The notes beneath the pieces were generated by a model. That model made no database searches. It was not told where the DNA came from and saw only the letters and a program-made list of their open reading frames with translations. Source: Sanguibacter keddieii DSM 10542 (GTDB lineage Bacteria; Actinomycetota; Actinomycetes; Actinomycetales; Cellulomonadaceae). Taken from it: DNA of 64,000 nt. The DNA is taken from contig NC_013521.1 in NCBI RefSeq assembly GCF_000024925.1, forward strand, positions 1,302,001 through 1,366,000, read 5' to 3'. A program made the position numbers and the translations under genes. Of the stretch, positions 52,876-60,426 are shown piece after piece (position 1 is the stretch's first letter; each line of letters begins with the position of its first letter).

Positions 52876-53253
52876 TCAGAGGGGCTCTTGGAACCACCGG
52901 CTGAGGGTGATCTTCGCGAGCACACGCGGTCCGTCGGTCGCGGGGTCCGCCCCGTCCCACCCGTCGTAGCGCGCGGCGAACGCCCGAGCGACGTCGGGAC
53001 GCGAGCCGACCTCGACGAGCTCGGCCGTGCCCTCCCCGACGAGTCCGCCCGCCGGTGCCGTGCCCTCGACCGCGAGGCTGACCCGCGGGTCGAGCCGCAG
53101 CAGCCGGGCCTTCCACGACGTCTGCCGGACCGACACCCACAGGGCGTCGTCGTCGTGCACGAACCACAGCGGGGTGGTGTGCGGAGGTCCGTCGGGCCGG
53201 TTCGCCGTGAGCCACAGGTGCAGCGAGGCGTCGAGGAGGGCTGAGTGGCGCAT
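52876..53253 (-). CDS. Pyridoxamine 5'-phosphate oxidase-fold protein, likely F420-binding
   Basis: A 125-residue split-barrel flavin/F420-type protein. The pattern LWLTANRPDGPPHTTPLWFVHDDDALWV followed by KARLLRLDPRVSLAVEG is typical of small actinobacterial enzymes often annotated as TIGR03618-type F420-dependent. The reaction is not known. The ATG at 53253 is preceded by CAGACT at 6 nt, with GGGGGG between them. It is a single gene between the carboxylesterase (convergent) and the PepSY gene downstream on the same strand. Confidence 0.8.
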   Translation of the reverse strand: MRHSALLDASLHLWLTANRPDGPPHTTPLWFVHDDDALWVSVRQTSWKARLLRLDPRVSLAVEGTAPAGGLVGEGTAELVEVGSRPDVARAFAARYDGWDGADPATDGPRVLAKITLSRWFQEPL

Positions 53254-53304
53254 CCCCCCAGTCTGCCGGTCGGCGGCAGACCGGGGGACGCGCCTCGCAG
53301 CCGG

Positions 53305-54765
53305 TCAGGCAGTCGACCGGCCGTGCCGGGCCTGCCGCCACCCGACGACAGCGTCGACGACCAGGAACGCCGCGAGCGACAGCCCCATGAGCGGGAGGAA
53401 CACCCCGACAGCAGCTGCGACCACGACCGCCGCGACGGTGCCCCACCAGGGGGCTCGGCGCAGCACCCCGCGTGCGGGGGCCTTGCCGACGCGGCGCTGC
53501 GGGTCGCGGACCGGTCGCCGCTGCCACCACATGACGTAGCCCCAGACGACCATGGCGGCGATCGCGGAGCCTGCGACGAACAGGACGAGCTGGTTGGCGA
53601 GGCCGAACATCGAGCCCATGTGCAGGTCGATGCCCCACCGGCTCAGCTTCGCCACGATGCCGAAGTCCGCGAAGTCGACCCGGTCGACCACCTGCATGGT
53701 CTGCCCGTCCACCGCGACGGCGTCGACCTCGGTCGGGTAGCTGCGCTGGATCTCCTGGACGACCCACGCCGTGCCCGGCCCGGAGGGCGGGCGGATCTCC
53801 ACGAGACCGGTGGTGATGTTGACCTCCTGCCCGATGCGCAGGACGGTGTCGAACGCGCCGGGGTTGAGGTCTGACGTGTCCGCACCGGTCGTGGGAACCG
53901 GCGCCGGCGCACCGTGGTGCGCGTGCTCGTCGACGGGACCCTCGGCGGACCCGGTGAGGTCGGTGCTGACCGACGGGGTGGTCCACCCGACCGCGGTCCG
54001 CAGGTCCGAGAAGTTCCCACCGCCGTGCTGCGACCAGGTGATGCCGGTGACGGACAGGAACAGGGCGGCTCCCAGCACCCAGATCCCGGTCGAGGTGTGC
54101 CACGAGCGGGTCTTGGCATAGCCGGAGGCGCGGGTGTCGGGCCGCAGCATGGACCTCTTGGTGCGGGTCTTGCGGAACCGCACCACCCACAGCCCGGCGC
54201 CGGCGAGCGCGACGACCCCGAGCCACGAGGCGGCCAGCTCGCTGTACAGGCGCCCGGCGTCCCCGAGGTGCAGGGACCGGTGCAGGTCCGAGACCCAGTG
54301 GCGCAGCGGGAGTGCGCCCGAGGTCCCGTAGACGGGGAGGTCACCGCGGATCTCGGCGGTCCCCGGGTCCACGAGCACGGCGCGCGTCTGGCTCTCGCCG
54401 AGCCGCGCGTCGGCGTACATGACCCGGGTGGTGTCGCCGGGCTCGGGGGCGGGGCGCACCGCCACGACCTGCTGCCCGTCGCCCACGTACGCGTCAGCCG
54501 CCCGGACCTGCTCGGCCAGGGTGAGCGTGGTGGCAGTCACGGGGGCCGTCAGCTCGTGGGAGTAGACGATCTTCTCGACCTGCGGGGTCAGGGCGTACAG
54601 CGCACCGCTGGTCGCCGCGACCAGGATGAACGGCCCGACGAAGATCCCGGCGTAGAAGTGCAGGCGCAGGAGCAGCGGTGCCAGCCAGCCGGTGCGACGT
54701 CGTGGTCGCTGGTCCCCACCCAGAGGTGCGCCGCCGCCGGGGTGGACGTCCGTGGTGGTGGTCAC
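53305..54765 (-). CDS. PepSY-associated transmembrane protein
   Basis: A 486-residue membrane protein of the PepSY-TM type, which includes ferric reductase-like and metal-uptake proteins. Four main helices are seen: LHFYAGIFVGPFILVAATSGALYAL, the SWLGVVALAGAGLWVV region, one after RSWHTSTGIWVLGAALFLSVTGITW, and one near WGIDLHMGSMFGLANQLVLFVAG. Histidines at helix ends (LHFYAG, SDLHRSLH, RSWHTSTG, IDLHMG) are placed as heme ligands are in this family. GTG 54765 has GGAGGAGG upstream and overlaps the Dyp stop (GTGA). A reductase role for iron or copper is inferred from context. Confidence 0.85.
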   Translation of the reverse strand: MTTTTDVHPGGGAPLGGDQRPRRRTGWLAPLLLRLHFYAGIFVGPFILVAATSGALYALTPQVEKIVYSHELTAPVTATTLTLAEQVRAADAYVGDGQQVVAVRPAPEPGDTTRVMYADARLGESQTRAVLVDPGTAEIRGDLPVYGTSGALPLRHWVSDLHRSLHLGDAGRLYSELAASWLGVVALAGAGLWVVRFRKTRTKRSMLRPDTRASGYAKTRSWHTSTGIWVLGAALFLSVTGITWSQHGGGNFSDLRTAVGWTTPSVSTDLTGSAEGPVDEHAHHGAPAPVPTTGADTSDLNPGAFDTVLRIGQEVNITTGLVEIRPPSGPGTAWVVQEIQRSYPTEVDAVAVDGQTMQVVDRVDFADFGIVAKLSRWGIDLHMGSMFGLANQLVLFVAGSAIAAMVVWGYVMWWQRRPVRDPQRRVGKAPARGVLRRAPWWGTVAAVVVAAAVGVFLPLMGLSLAAFLVVDAVVGWRQARHGRSTA

Positions 54766-56087
54766 GAGGCCTCCTCCAGCAGCGTCTCGCCGACGTAGCC
54801 GCCCTCGGAGCAGCCCGGAGGGATCGCGAAGACGGCCGAGCCGATGGGCGTGGTCCACTCGTTGAGCAGGTCGAGCTCGTCGAGCCGCTGCTGGAGCGGC
54901 ACGAACTGGGCGTCGACGTCGGCCTGGAAGGACACGAAGAGCAGGCCCGACTCCGAGACGGCGTCGCCGGTCGGTGCGTCGTCGTAGTTGTACGCGCGGC
55001 GGAAGATCCGCTGCGACGTGTCGTCCGAGCGCGAGCGCCGGACGTGCGAGAACTCGGCGATCACCGGGAAGCCGATCGCGGTGGTGGCCTCGAAGTCGGG
55101 CTCGTCGTGCTCCTCGGTGCCGGTCAGCGGGGCGCCGTTGGACAGGAACCGCCCGACCGACTGCTCGCGCCCGCCGCGGTCGAGGCGGTCCCACCCGTCG
55201 AGGTCCATGCTGATCCGCCGGACGACCATGCTGGTGCCGCCGGCGAGCCAGCCGTCGCGGACCCACACGAGGCCGTCGAAGTCCTCCGTGGTCGGCGCAG
55301 GGTTGACGGTCCCGTCGACCTGGCCGAAGAGGTTGCGCATGGTCGTGCCGGACCTCTCCGAGCCGTGGGCACGCCGGAACCCGGTCTGCGTCCAGCGCAC
55401 CGTCGCGAAGCTCCGGGCGTCCTTGAGCAGCATCCGCTGCGCGTGGGCGACGGTGAAGGCGTCGTCGGCGCCGATCTGCAGCAGCAGGTCGCCGTCGCTC
55501 CACGCCTCCTCGAGCCGGTCGACGGTGAAGGCAGGGAGCGGGCGCAGCCAGGTGGGCAGCGCCACGGAGGCGGTTCCTCCAGCGCCCACGCCGTCAGAAC
55601 CTGCGTCGTCGGTGGCCCGGCGGACGAGCCCGGGCCCGAACCCGAAGGTCACCGTGAGGCGGGCCGGGACGTGCGCGAGCTCGGGCTCGGAGTCGGCGAG
55701 CGCCGCCGTGCCCTGGGTGAGGCGGGCGGCATCGTCGGTCAGCAGACGCATGAGGCGGCGCAGGCCGTCGCGGTCGACCTCGGGGCGCAGGTCGAGGGCG
55801 ACGAGGGTCGCGTGCGCCTGGGGCGGGGTCTCGACCCCTGCCTGGTGCTCCCCGTAGAAGGGCACGGTGAGGCTCCCGTGGAGTGCCTGCGCGGCCTCGT
55901 CGGTCGCGTCCGGGCGGTCGTCGCGTCGGGTCAGCGTGTCGACGCCGATCGCGGCGACGGCACCGATCCCGGCGACAGCCCCTCCGAAGAGGAGCTGTCG
56001 CCGCGTCGGTCCGCCGCGACCGGCCTCGGGTGCCTCGGCCGCACGGGGCGCGCCAGGGGCGTCAGAGGTCAGGTCGCGGCCCATCAC
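54762..56087 (-). CDS. Dyp-type heme peroxidase, Tat-exported
   Basis: A dye-decolourising peroxidase of 441 residues. The N-terminus carries a twin-arginine signal (TRRQLLFGGAVAGIGAVAAIG). The Dyp GxxDG motif is GQVDGT, followed later by the heme-ligand region HVRRSRSDDTSQRIFRRAYNY. It resembles EfeB of the iron-uptake system, but no efeU or efeO is present. The neighbours (PCuAC and CopC) rather recall the DtpA-ECuC copper-trafficking genes of Streptomyces. GTG 56087 or ATG 56084 may be the start; both overlap the PCuAC stop. Confidence 0.9.
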   Translation of the reverse strand: MMGRDLTSDAPGAPRAAEAPEAGRGGPTRRQLLFGGAVAGIGAVAAIGVDTLTRRDDRPDATDEAAQALHGSLTVPFYGEHQAGVETPPQAHATLVALDLRPEVDRDGLRRLMRLLTDDAARLTQGTAALADSEPELAHVPARLTVTFGFGPGLVRRATDDAGSDGVGAGGTASVALPTWLRPLPAFTVDRLEEAWSDGDLLLQIGADDAFTVAHAQRMLLKDARSFATVRWTQTGFRRAHGSERSGTTMRNLFGQVDGTVNPAPTTEDFDGLVWVRDGWLAGGTSMVVRRISMDLDGWDRLDRGGREQSVGRFLSNGAPLTGTEEHDEPDFEATTAIGFPVIAEFSHVRRSRSDDTSQRIFRRAYNYDDAPTGDAVSESGLLFVSFQADVDAQFVPLQQRLDELDLLNEWTTPIGSAVFAIPPGCSEGGYVGETLLEEAS

Positions 56088-56767
56088 TCGTCGTCCGTGC
56101 CGGTGTGCTCGGAGTGGTCAGAGCCGTCGTGGTCGGTGCTGGACCCCGCGTCGCCGTGGTCCATGCCCTCCATCCCCTCCATGTCGTCGTCGCCCTCTCC
56201 GCCCTCGTAGCTCTCGTTGGCGCCCGCGTAGTCCTTGACGGGGGCGGTGAGGTCGAGGGTCGAGTCGTCGGAGAAGGTGAGCGTCACCGTCACCTCGTCA
56301 CCGGCGACGAGCGGCTCGGTGAGGTCCATGAGCATGATGTGGTTGCCGCCAGGCTCGAGCAGCAGCTCGCCGCCGGCGGGGATGGTGAACCCGTCCTGCT
56401 TCTCGCGCATGACCATCGCGCCGCTCTCGTTCTCGACCGTCTCGTGGAGCTCGAGGGCGGTCGAGGCGGGCGAGGTGACGGACACGACGGTGACGTCGTC
56501 CGTCCCGGTGTTGGTGAGGTCGCCGAAGGCGGCAGACATGCCGCTGTCAGCAGCCTTGACCCAGGCGTCGTCGACGGTCACGGAGTCTCCGGCAGAGGCT
56601 CCCGACGCGGCCGGCTGGTCGGCGTCGGCGGTGGAGCACCCGGCGAGGACGACCAACGACGCGACGGCGAGGGCGAGGGACGGGACGCTCCTGCGCTGCG
56701 ACAGGCGCGGAGCGGGCAGGCTCGGCGCAGCGGCGGGGCGAGCGGGGTGCGTGGTGCGTGCAGACAT
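56084..56767 (-). CDS. Copper chaperone PCuAC-domain lipoprotein
   Basis: A 227-residue extracytoplasmic copper carrier. An extended N-terminus and signal helix end in the lipobox VVLAGC. The PCuAC domain has the copper pattern LELHETVENESGAMVM ... GGNHIMLMDL (H-Xn-M-X21-H-X-M). A C-terminal tail of about 50 residues is rich in Asp, Glu, His and Met (DDDMEGMEGMDHGD), which could bind extra metal. Proteins of this type deliver Cu(I) to cytochrome oxidase or other cuproenzymes. It lies 43 bp after the CopC gene and overlaps the Dyp gene. Confidence 0.9.
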   Translation of the reverse strand: MSARTTHPARPAAAPSLPAPRLSQRRSVPSLALAVASLVVLAGCSTADADQPAASGASAGDSVTVDDAWVKAADSGMSAAFGDLTNTGTDDVTVVSVTSPASTALELHETVENESGAMVMREKQDGFTIPAGGELLLEPGGNHIMLMDLTEPLVAGDEVTVTLTFSDDSTLDLTAPVKDYAGANESYEGGEGDDDMEGMEGMDHGDAGSSTDHDGSDHSEHTGTDDE

Positions 56768-56810
56768 GGTGGTTCCTTACGAGAAGAGAGTGGTGGTGCC
56801 GGAGGTCGCG

Positions 56811-57437
56811 TCAGAGGGACGCGTCGTCGGGCGGGGAGGGGCGGCGGCGCGTGGCGCGCGTGACCACCCAGAAGAGGACCGACGCGACGACCGCGCCGCC
56901 GGCTCCGACGAGCACGGGGCGCACCCAGGCGGGCGAGGCGTCAGACGGCAGGGGTGCTGCTGCGTCTGCGGTCGCCGCCGAGGTCGGGTCGCCTGCCGGG
57001 GCCGGTGGCCCGGCGACCGGTGCCGCGTCGGGCTCGCCCACGGTGAAGGGGACGACCCCGCTGATGGGGTGCCCGTCGGAGGACACGACGCGCCAGCGCA
57101 CCTCGTACGCCCCGTCGGGGAGGTCGTCGGCGAGCGGGGTGACCACGTCGGGTCCGTCGAGCTCGGGGTCGCCGTCGGTCCAGGAGGTCCCGTCGGTGTC
57201 GACGACGAGCACCGCGGGGCCGATGGTGAGGATCTCGTCGGAGAACCTCAGGGCGACCTCCGTCGGTGCTGTGTCGAGGTGCTCGCCCTCGCTGGGCGAG
57301 CTGTCGAGCAGCTGGTCGTGCGCGGCCGCCGGGGTCGCGCCGACCGCGACGAGGAGCGCGAGGAGCGCCCCCGTCCCGGCCGTGCGCAGGGCAGCGCCAC
57401 GGGGTGTCAGGGCAGCACGAGGTGTCAGAGCAGTCAT
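56811..57437 (-). CDS. CopC domain protein with C-terminal membrane anchor
   Basis: A 208-residue CopC-type protein. After a signal peptide ending AAAHDQ, the mature protein starts at or near the His that binds Cu(II) in the family. HDQLLDSSPSEGEHL and WRVVSSDGHPISGVVPFTVG are conserved CopC elements. An Ala/Pro linker leads to one C-terminal helix (WVRPVLVGAGGAVVASVLFWVV) and a basic end, so it is displayed on the outer face of the membrane. ATG 57437 is the likely start. It is the first gene of the CopC-PCuAC-Dyp-PepSY run. Confidence 0.87.
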   Translation of the reverse strand: MTALTPRAALTPRGAALRTAGTGALLALLVAVGATPAAAHDQLLDSSPSEGEHLDTAPTEVALRFSDEILTIGPAVLVVDTDGTSWTDGDPELDGPDVVTPLADDLPDGAYEVRWRVVSSDGHPISGVVPFTVGEPDAAPVAGPPAPAGDPTSAATADAAAPLPSDASPAWVRPVLVGAGGAVVASVLFWVVTRATRRRPSPPDDASL

Positions 57438-57629
57438 GTCAGGCCTTCGTCGAGGCCCGCGCACGCGTCCCGGGGGCACGTCGTCGCAGGAGACCAGGCG
57501 GCCCCGAGGCTCAGGTGCCAGGGAGCCTGGTGCGACGGCGGGGCGCCGGTGTGCGGGCGCGGGAACGTCAGGGCACAGCGCGGTGGCCGGGCGCGACGGG
57601 CGTGCCTCGGTCAGGTGCTGGCGTGGGTG

Positions 57630-58325
57630 TCAGACGTACGACGGGACGGGCGGTCCTCTGCGGACCGTCCCGGTGGTCACCACCGGGAGCGGTGACGGCG
57701 TCCAGACGCCCTCGACGCCCGTGAGCGCCGCGCGCGGCTGGGTCGGGAGGACGAGGAGCCGGACGACCGGCAGGAAGAGGACGGCGACGAGGCGGTCGGC
57801 GAGCTCGGCGAACCGCGCCAGGACGGCCTCGCCCTGGCGCAGGGTGACGACGGTGACGAGGGCGGCGACCGCGTGCGCGAACCACATCCAGGCCCCGGAG
57901 TGCCCGGCGTGCGCCATCGACGACCCGGCGGACCCGACGGCCATCACCATCGGCTCGGCGCCGTGGCCCGCATGGGCCCCGCCGGTGCCGGTCACGACGG
58001 TCGACGTGGTGGCGGCACCGACGACGAACAGCGTGTGGAAGAGGACCTGGCTGAGGGCGACCGACACCGACAGGCGCAACCACGAACGCCGTAGCCCGGC
58101 GAGGGCGATGCACGTGGAGGTCGCGAAGACCAGCGGGACGACGATCCCGAGCAGGCCCGGGACCTCGCCGCCGGCGAGCACGTGCGAGGCCAGGGCGACG
58201 AAGGTCGAGAAGCCGGCTGCTGCGAGGCCGCGGGTGGCACGTGCCGTGCGCTCGGCGCGGGACCGCCCAGAGGTCGTGGGGTCCACTGCGGGCACCTCTA
58301 GCACCTCGCTGCCCTGACCGGTCAT
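57630..58325 (-). CDS. Membrane protein with His/Met-rich loop, unknown function
   Basis: A 231-residue integral membrane protein with about five helices that I do not recognise. Between two helices lies an outward or inward loop rich in His, Met and Gly (HAGHG, EPMVMAV, SSMAHAGHSG), followed by WMWFAHAVAA. Such loops often bind copper or other soft metals. It lies 192 bp upstream of the copper/Dyp operon on the same strand, supporting a metal-related role. The ATG at 58325 has TAGGAT 7 nt upstream, the leaderless arrangement. A copper importer or sensor function is only a guess. Confidence 0.72.
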   Translation of the reverse strand: MTGQGSEVLEVPAVDPTTSGRSRAERTARATRGLAAAGFSTFVALASHVLAGGEVPGLLGIVVPLVFATSTCIALAGLRRSWLRLSVSVALSQVLFHTLFVVGAATTSTVVTGTGGAHAGHGAEPMVMAVGSAGSSMAHAGHSGAWMWFAHAVAALVTVVTLRQGEAVLARFAELADRLVAVLFLPVVRLLVLPTQPRAALTGVEGVWTPSPLPVVTTGTVRRGPPVPSYV

Positions 58326-58370
58326 GACCAAGATCCTAGGTGATGGCCCAGAGGTCCTGCGCTTATTCCG

Positions 58371-58399
58371 TTGACCGGCTGACCTGCGCTGACCAGCAT
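58371..58399 (+). promoter_or_regulatory. Promoter of the double-GNAT gene, leaderless type
   Basis: TTGACC (58371-58376), a 17-bp spacer and CAGCAT (58394-58399) end 7 nt before the ATG at 58407. The -35 supports this start over the ATG at 58398. Confidence 0.55.
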
Positions 58400-58406
58400 G
58401 GTGGCC

Positions 58407-59570
58407 ATGAGCACCACCCAGGGGACGACCCCCGACCGAACCATGCCCAGCCCGAGCGACCGGTGGACCGTGTCCCTCGTCGCCCTGCCCGAGTCCCTCG
58501 AGAGCCCGCAGGCGCAACCCTTCCTCGGGGCCTGCGACGTCCAGCACGCGGTCGAGACCGCGACGTGGGGCCACGGCGACCTGTACCTGCCCGCAGAGAT
58601 GCGGCTCCCGATCATGCGCGACGCGAGCTCGACCGAGCGTCTCGTGCTCGTCGCGACCCGCCCCGGGACCGAGGGCGAGCCGGCGCGGGAGGACGTCGTG
58701 GGCGCGGCCTTCCTCGCGATGGAGCTCACCGGCAACACCCACCTCGCGACCTTCGGCGTCTACGTCCGCCCCGACTCGCTCCGCTCGGGGATCGGCACGG
58801 CGCTGGCCGACGCCGTCGAGGCGCTCGCAGCAGAGCGCGGCCGGACGACCCTCATCCTCGACGTCGGGCACGCGGGCGAGCCGCCGGCCGACGCCGTGGA
58901 CGTCGTGACGCCGCCGACCGGTGCCGGACGCATCGCCGGGGACGCGCCCGCCGTGGCCTTCGCCCGGGGGCGTGGCTACGCGCTCGAGCAGGGTGAGCGG
59001 TACAGCGTCCTGTCCTTCCCCCTGGCCGACGACGGCGTCGTCGACCGGTACCTCGCCGAGGCCCTGGTCGCGGCCGGCCCCGACTACGAGGCCCTGACCT
59101 GGTACGACCGCTGCCCCGACGACCTCGTCGAGCAGTACGCCGCGCTCTCGACCCTCATGTCGACGGCGGTCCCCGTCGCGGGGCTCGACCTCGTCGAGCA
59201 CGTGCAGACGGTGGAGGACGTCCGGCAGGCGGAGCAGACCTCGCGGGAGTCGGGGAACGACGTCATGACGACCGCGGTCCGGCACCGGCCCTCGGGCGAG
59301 CTCGTCGGGTACAGCGAGATCCAGATGCCGTCGTCCTACGGCTTCCTGGCGTTCCAGGACGACACCCTCGTCGCCCCGGCGCACCGTGGGCACCGCCTGG
59401 GCATGCTCATGAAGGCCCAGAACCTCGTGGCGCTGCGCACCCTGCGCCCCGCGCTCGAGCGCCTGCACACCTGGAACGCCGAGGAGAACCGGCACATGCT
59501 GTCCATCAACGAGGCGCTCGGCTTCGCCCCCACCGGCGTCGTCGCCCTCTGGCAGAAGCGGCTCGCCTGA
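58407..59570 (+). CDS. GNAT family acetyltransferase with two GNAT-like halves
   Basis: A 387-residue protein made of two GNAT-like domains. The first (about 20-200) has ATFGVYVRPDSLRSGIGTALADAVE, a recognisable acetyl-CoA loop. The second (about 210-387) has LVAPAHRGHRLGMLMKAQNLVALR and ends NEALGFAPTGVVALWQKRL. Two-domain members of this kind resemble mycothiol synthase in layout, but I cannot confirm that function and the RxxGxG loops differ. It is a single gene, divergent from the His-rich membrane protein gene and convergent with the DMT-like gene. Confidence 0.82.
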   Translation: MSTTQGTTPDRTMPSPSDRWTVSLVALPESLESPQAQPFLGACDVQHAVETATWGHGDLYLPAEMRLPIMRDASSTERLVLVATRPGTEGEPAREDVVGAAFLAMELTGNTHLATFGVYVRPDSLRSGIGTALADAVEALAAERGRTTLILDVGHAGEPPADAVDVVTPPTGAGRIAGDAPAVAFARGRGYALEQGERYSVLSFPLADDGVVDRYLAEALVAAGPDYEALTWYDRCPDDLVEQYAALSTLMSTAVPVAGLDLVEHVQTVEDVRQAEQTSRESGNDVMTTAVRHRPSGELVGYSEIQMPSSYGFLAFQDDTLVAPAHRGHRLGMLMKAQNLVALRTLRPALERLHTWNAEENRHMLSINEALGFAPTGVVALWQKRLA

Positions 59571-59586
59571 CCTCAGGCGCCCCGGC

Positions 59587-60411
59587 TCAGGCCGGGGCGC
59601 TCGCGACGGGCGCCTCCTCGGCGGTCGCGCTCGCGGGGCTCGTCGCGAGCACCCAGCAGGCCCCGAGCGCTGCCACGAGCCCGAGGGCGACCGGGACGGC
59701 CCAGCCCTCGCGCACCACGTCGCCGAGCACCACGAGTCCGACCGCCCCGGGGACCACGACCTCGGTGACCGACAGCACGGCGGCGATCGACCCGGCAGAG
59801 CCGCGCTCGAGCGCCCGCAGCGAGGCGAGCACCCCGCACGCCCCGCAGACGAGGATCGCCACGGTCAGCGGCTGCAGCACCGTCCCCAGGAGGTCGTCGG
59901 CGCCGTGCGCGCCGCGGGCCGCGATCGCCGCACCGGAGAACCCCAGCCCGGAGAGCAGGGCGAGCAGGGCGGGGGAGCCCTTCGCGTAGGCGACGGCGGT
60001 CACGACCGCGAGCAGCACCGAGGCGGCGATCATCGAGGCGTCGAAGCCCTGCGGCGGGGCGCTCGCGGGCTGCTCGCCCGAGCCGCCGGCCAGCGCGACG
60101 AGCGCGAGGACCACCACGACGACCGCGGCCACGTCGCGTCGCCGGGTCGGGGCGTCGAGGACGACGCGGGCGAGCAGCACCACGACCACGACGGACGCGG
60201 CGAGGACGGCCTGCACCACGAACAGCGGGAGGCGGTCGAGGGCCACCAGGGAGAGCAGCCACGCGGCGCCGTCGAGCACGAGCGCGGCGACGACGAGCGG
60301 CTGGGCGACCCCGGCGAGGCCGTGGGCGCGACGCATGGCGACCGCCTGCATGACGGTGCTCACGCCGTAGGCGACCGCGGCGACCGCTGCGGCGAGGAGT
60401 GCGAAGGTCAT
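59587..60411 (-). CDS. DMT-superfamily-like membrane protein
   Basis: A very hydrophobic 274-residue protein with nine to ten predicted helices, resembling drug/metabolite (EamA/NIPA-like) transporters: FALLAAAVAAVAYGVSTVMQAVAMRRA at the N-terminus and a repeat-like second half with AVVTAVAYAKGSPALLALLSGLGFSG. The substrate is unknown. It starts 15 bp after the lysX stop on the same strand, so it is probably in the lysX transcript. A link to lysyl-lipid metabolism is possible but there is no direct evidence. Confidence 0.75.
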   Translation of the reverse strand: MTFALLAAAVAAVAYGVSTVMQAVAMRRAHGLAGVAQPLVVAALVLDGAAWLLSLVALDRLPLFVVQAVLAASVVVVVLLARVVLDAPTRRRDVAAVVVVVLALVALAGGSGEQPASAPPQGFDASMIAASVLLAVVTAVAYAKGSPALLALLSGLGFSGAAIAARGAHGADDLLGTVLQPLTVAILVCGACGVLASLRALERGSAGSIAAVLSVTEVVVPGAVGLVVLGDVVREGWAVPVALGLVAALGACWVLATSPASATAEEAPVASAPA

Positions 60412-60426
60412 GGTCGGCCCTGACCC

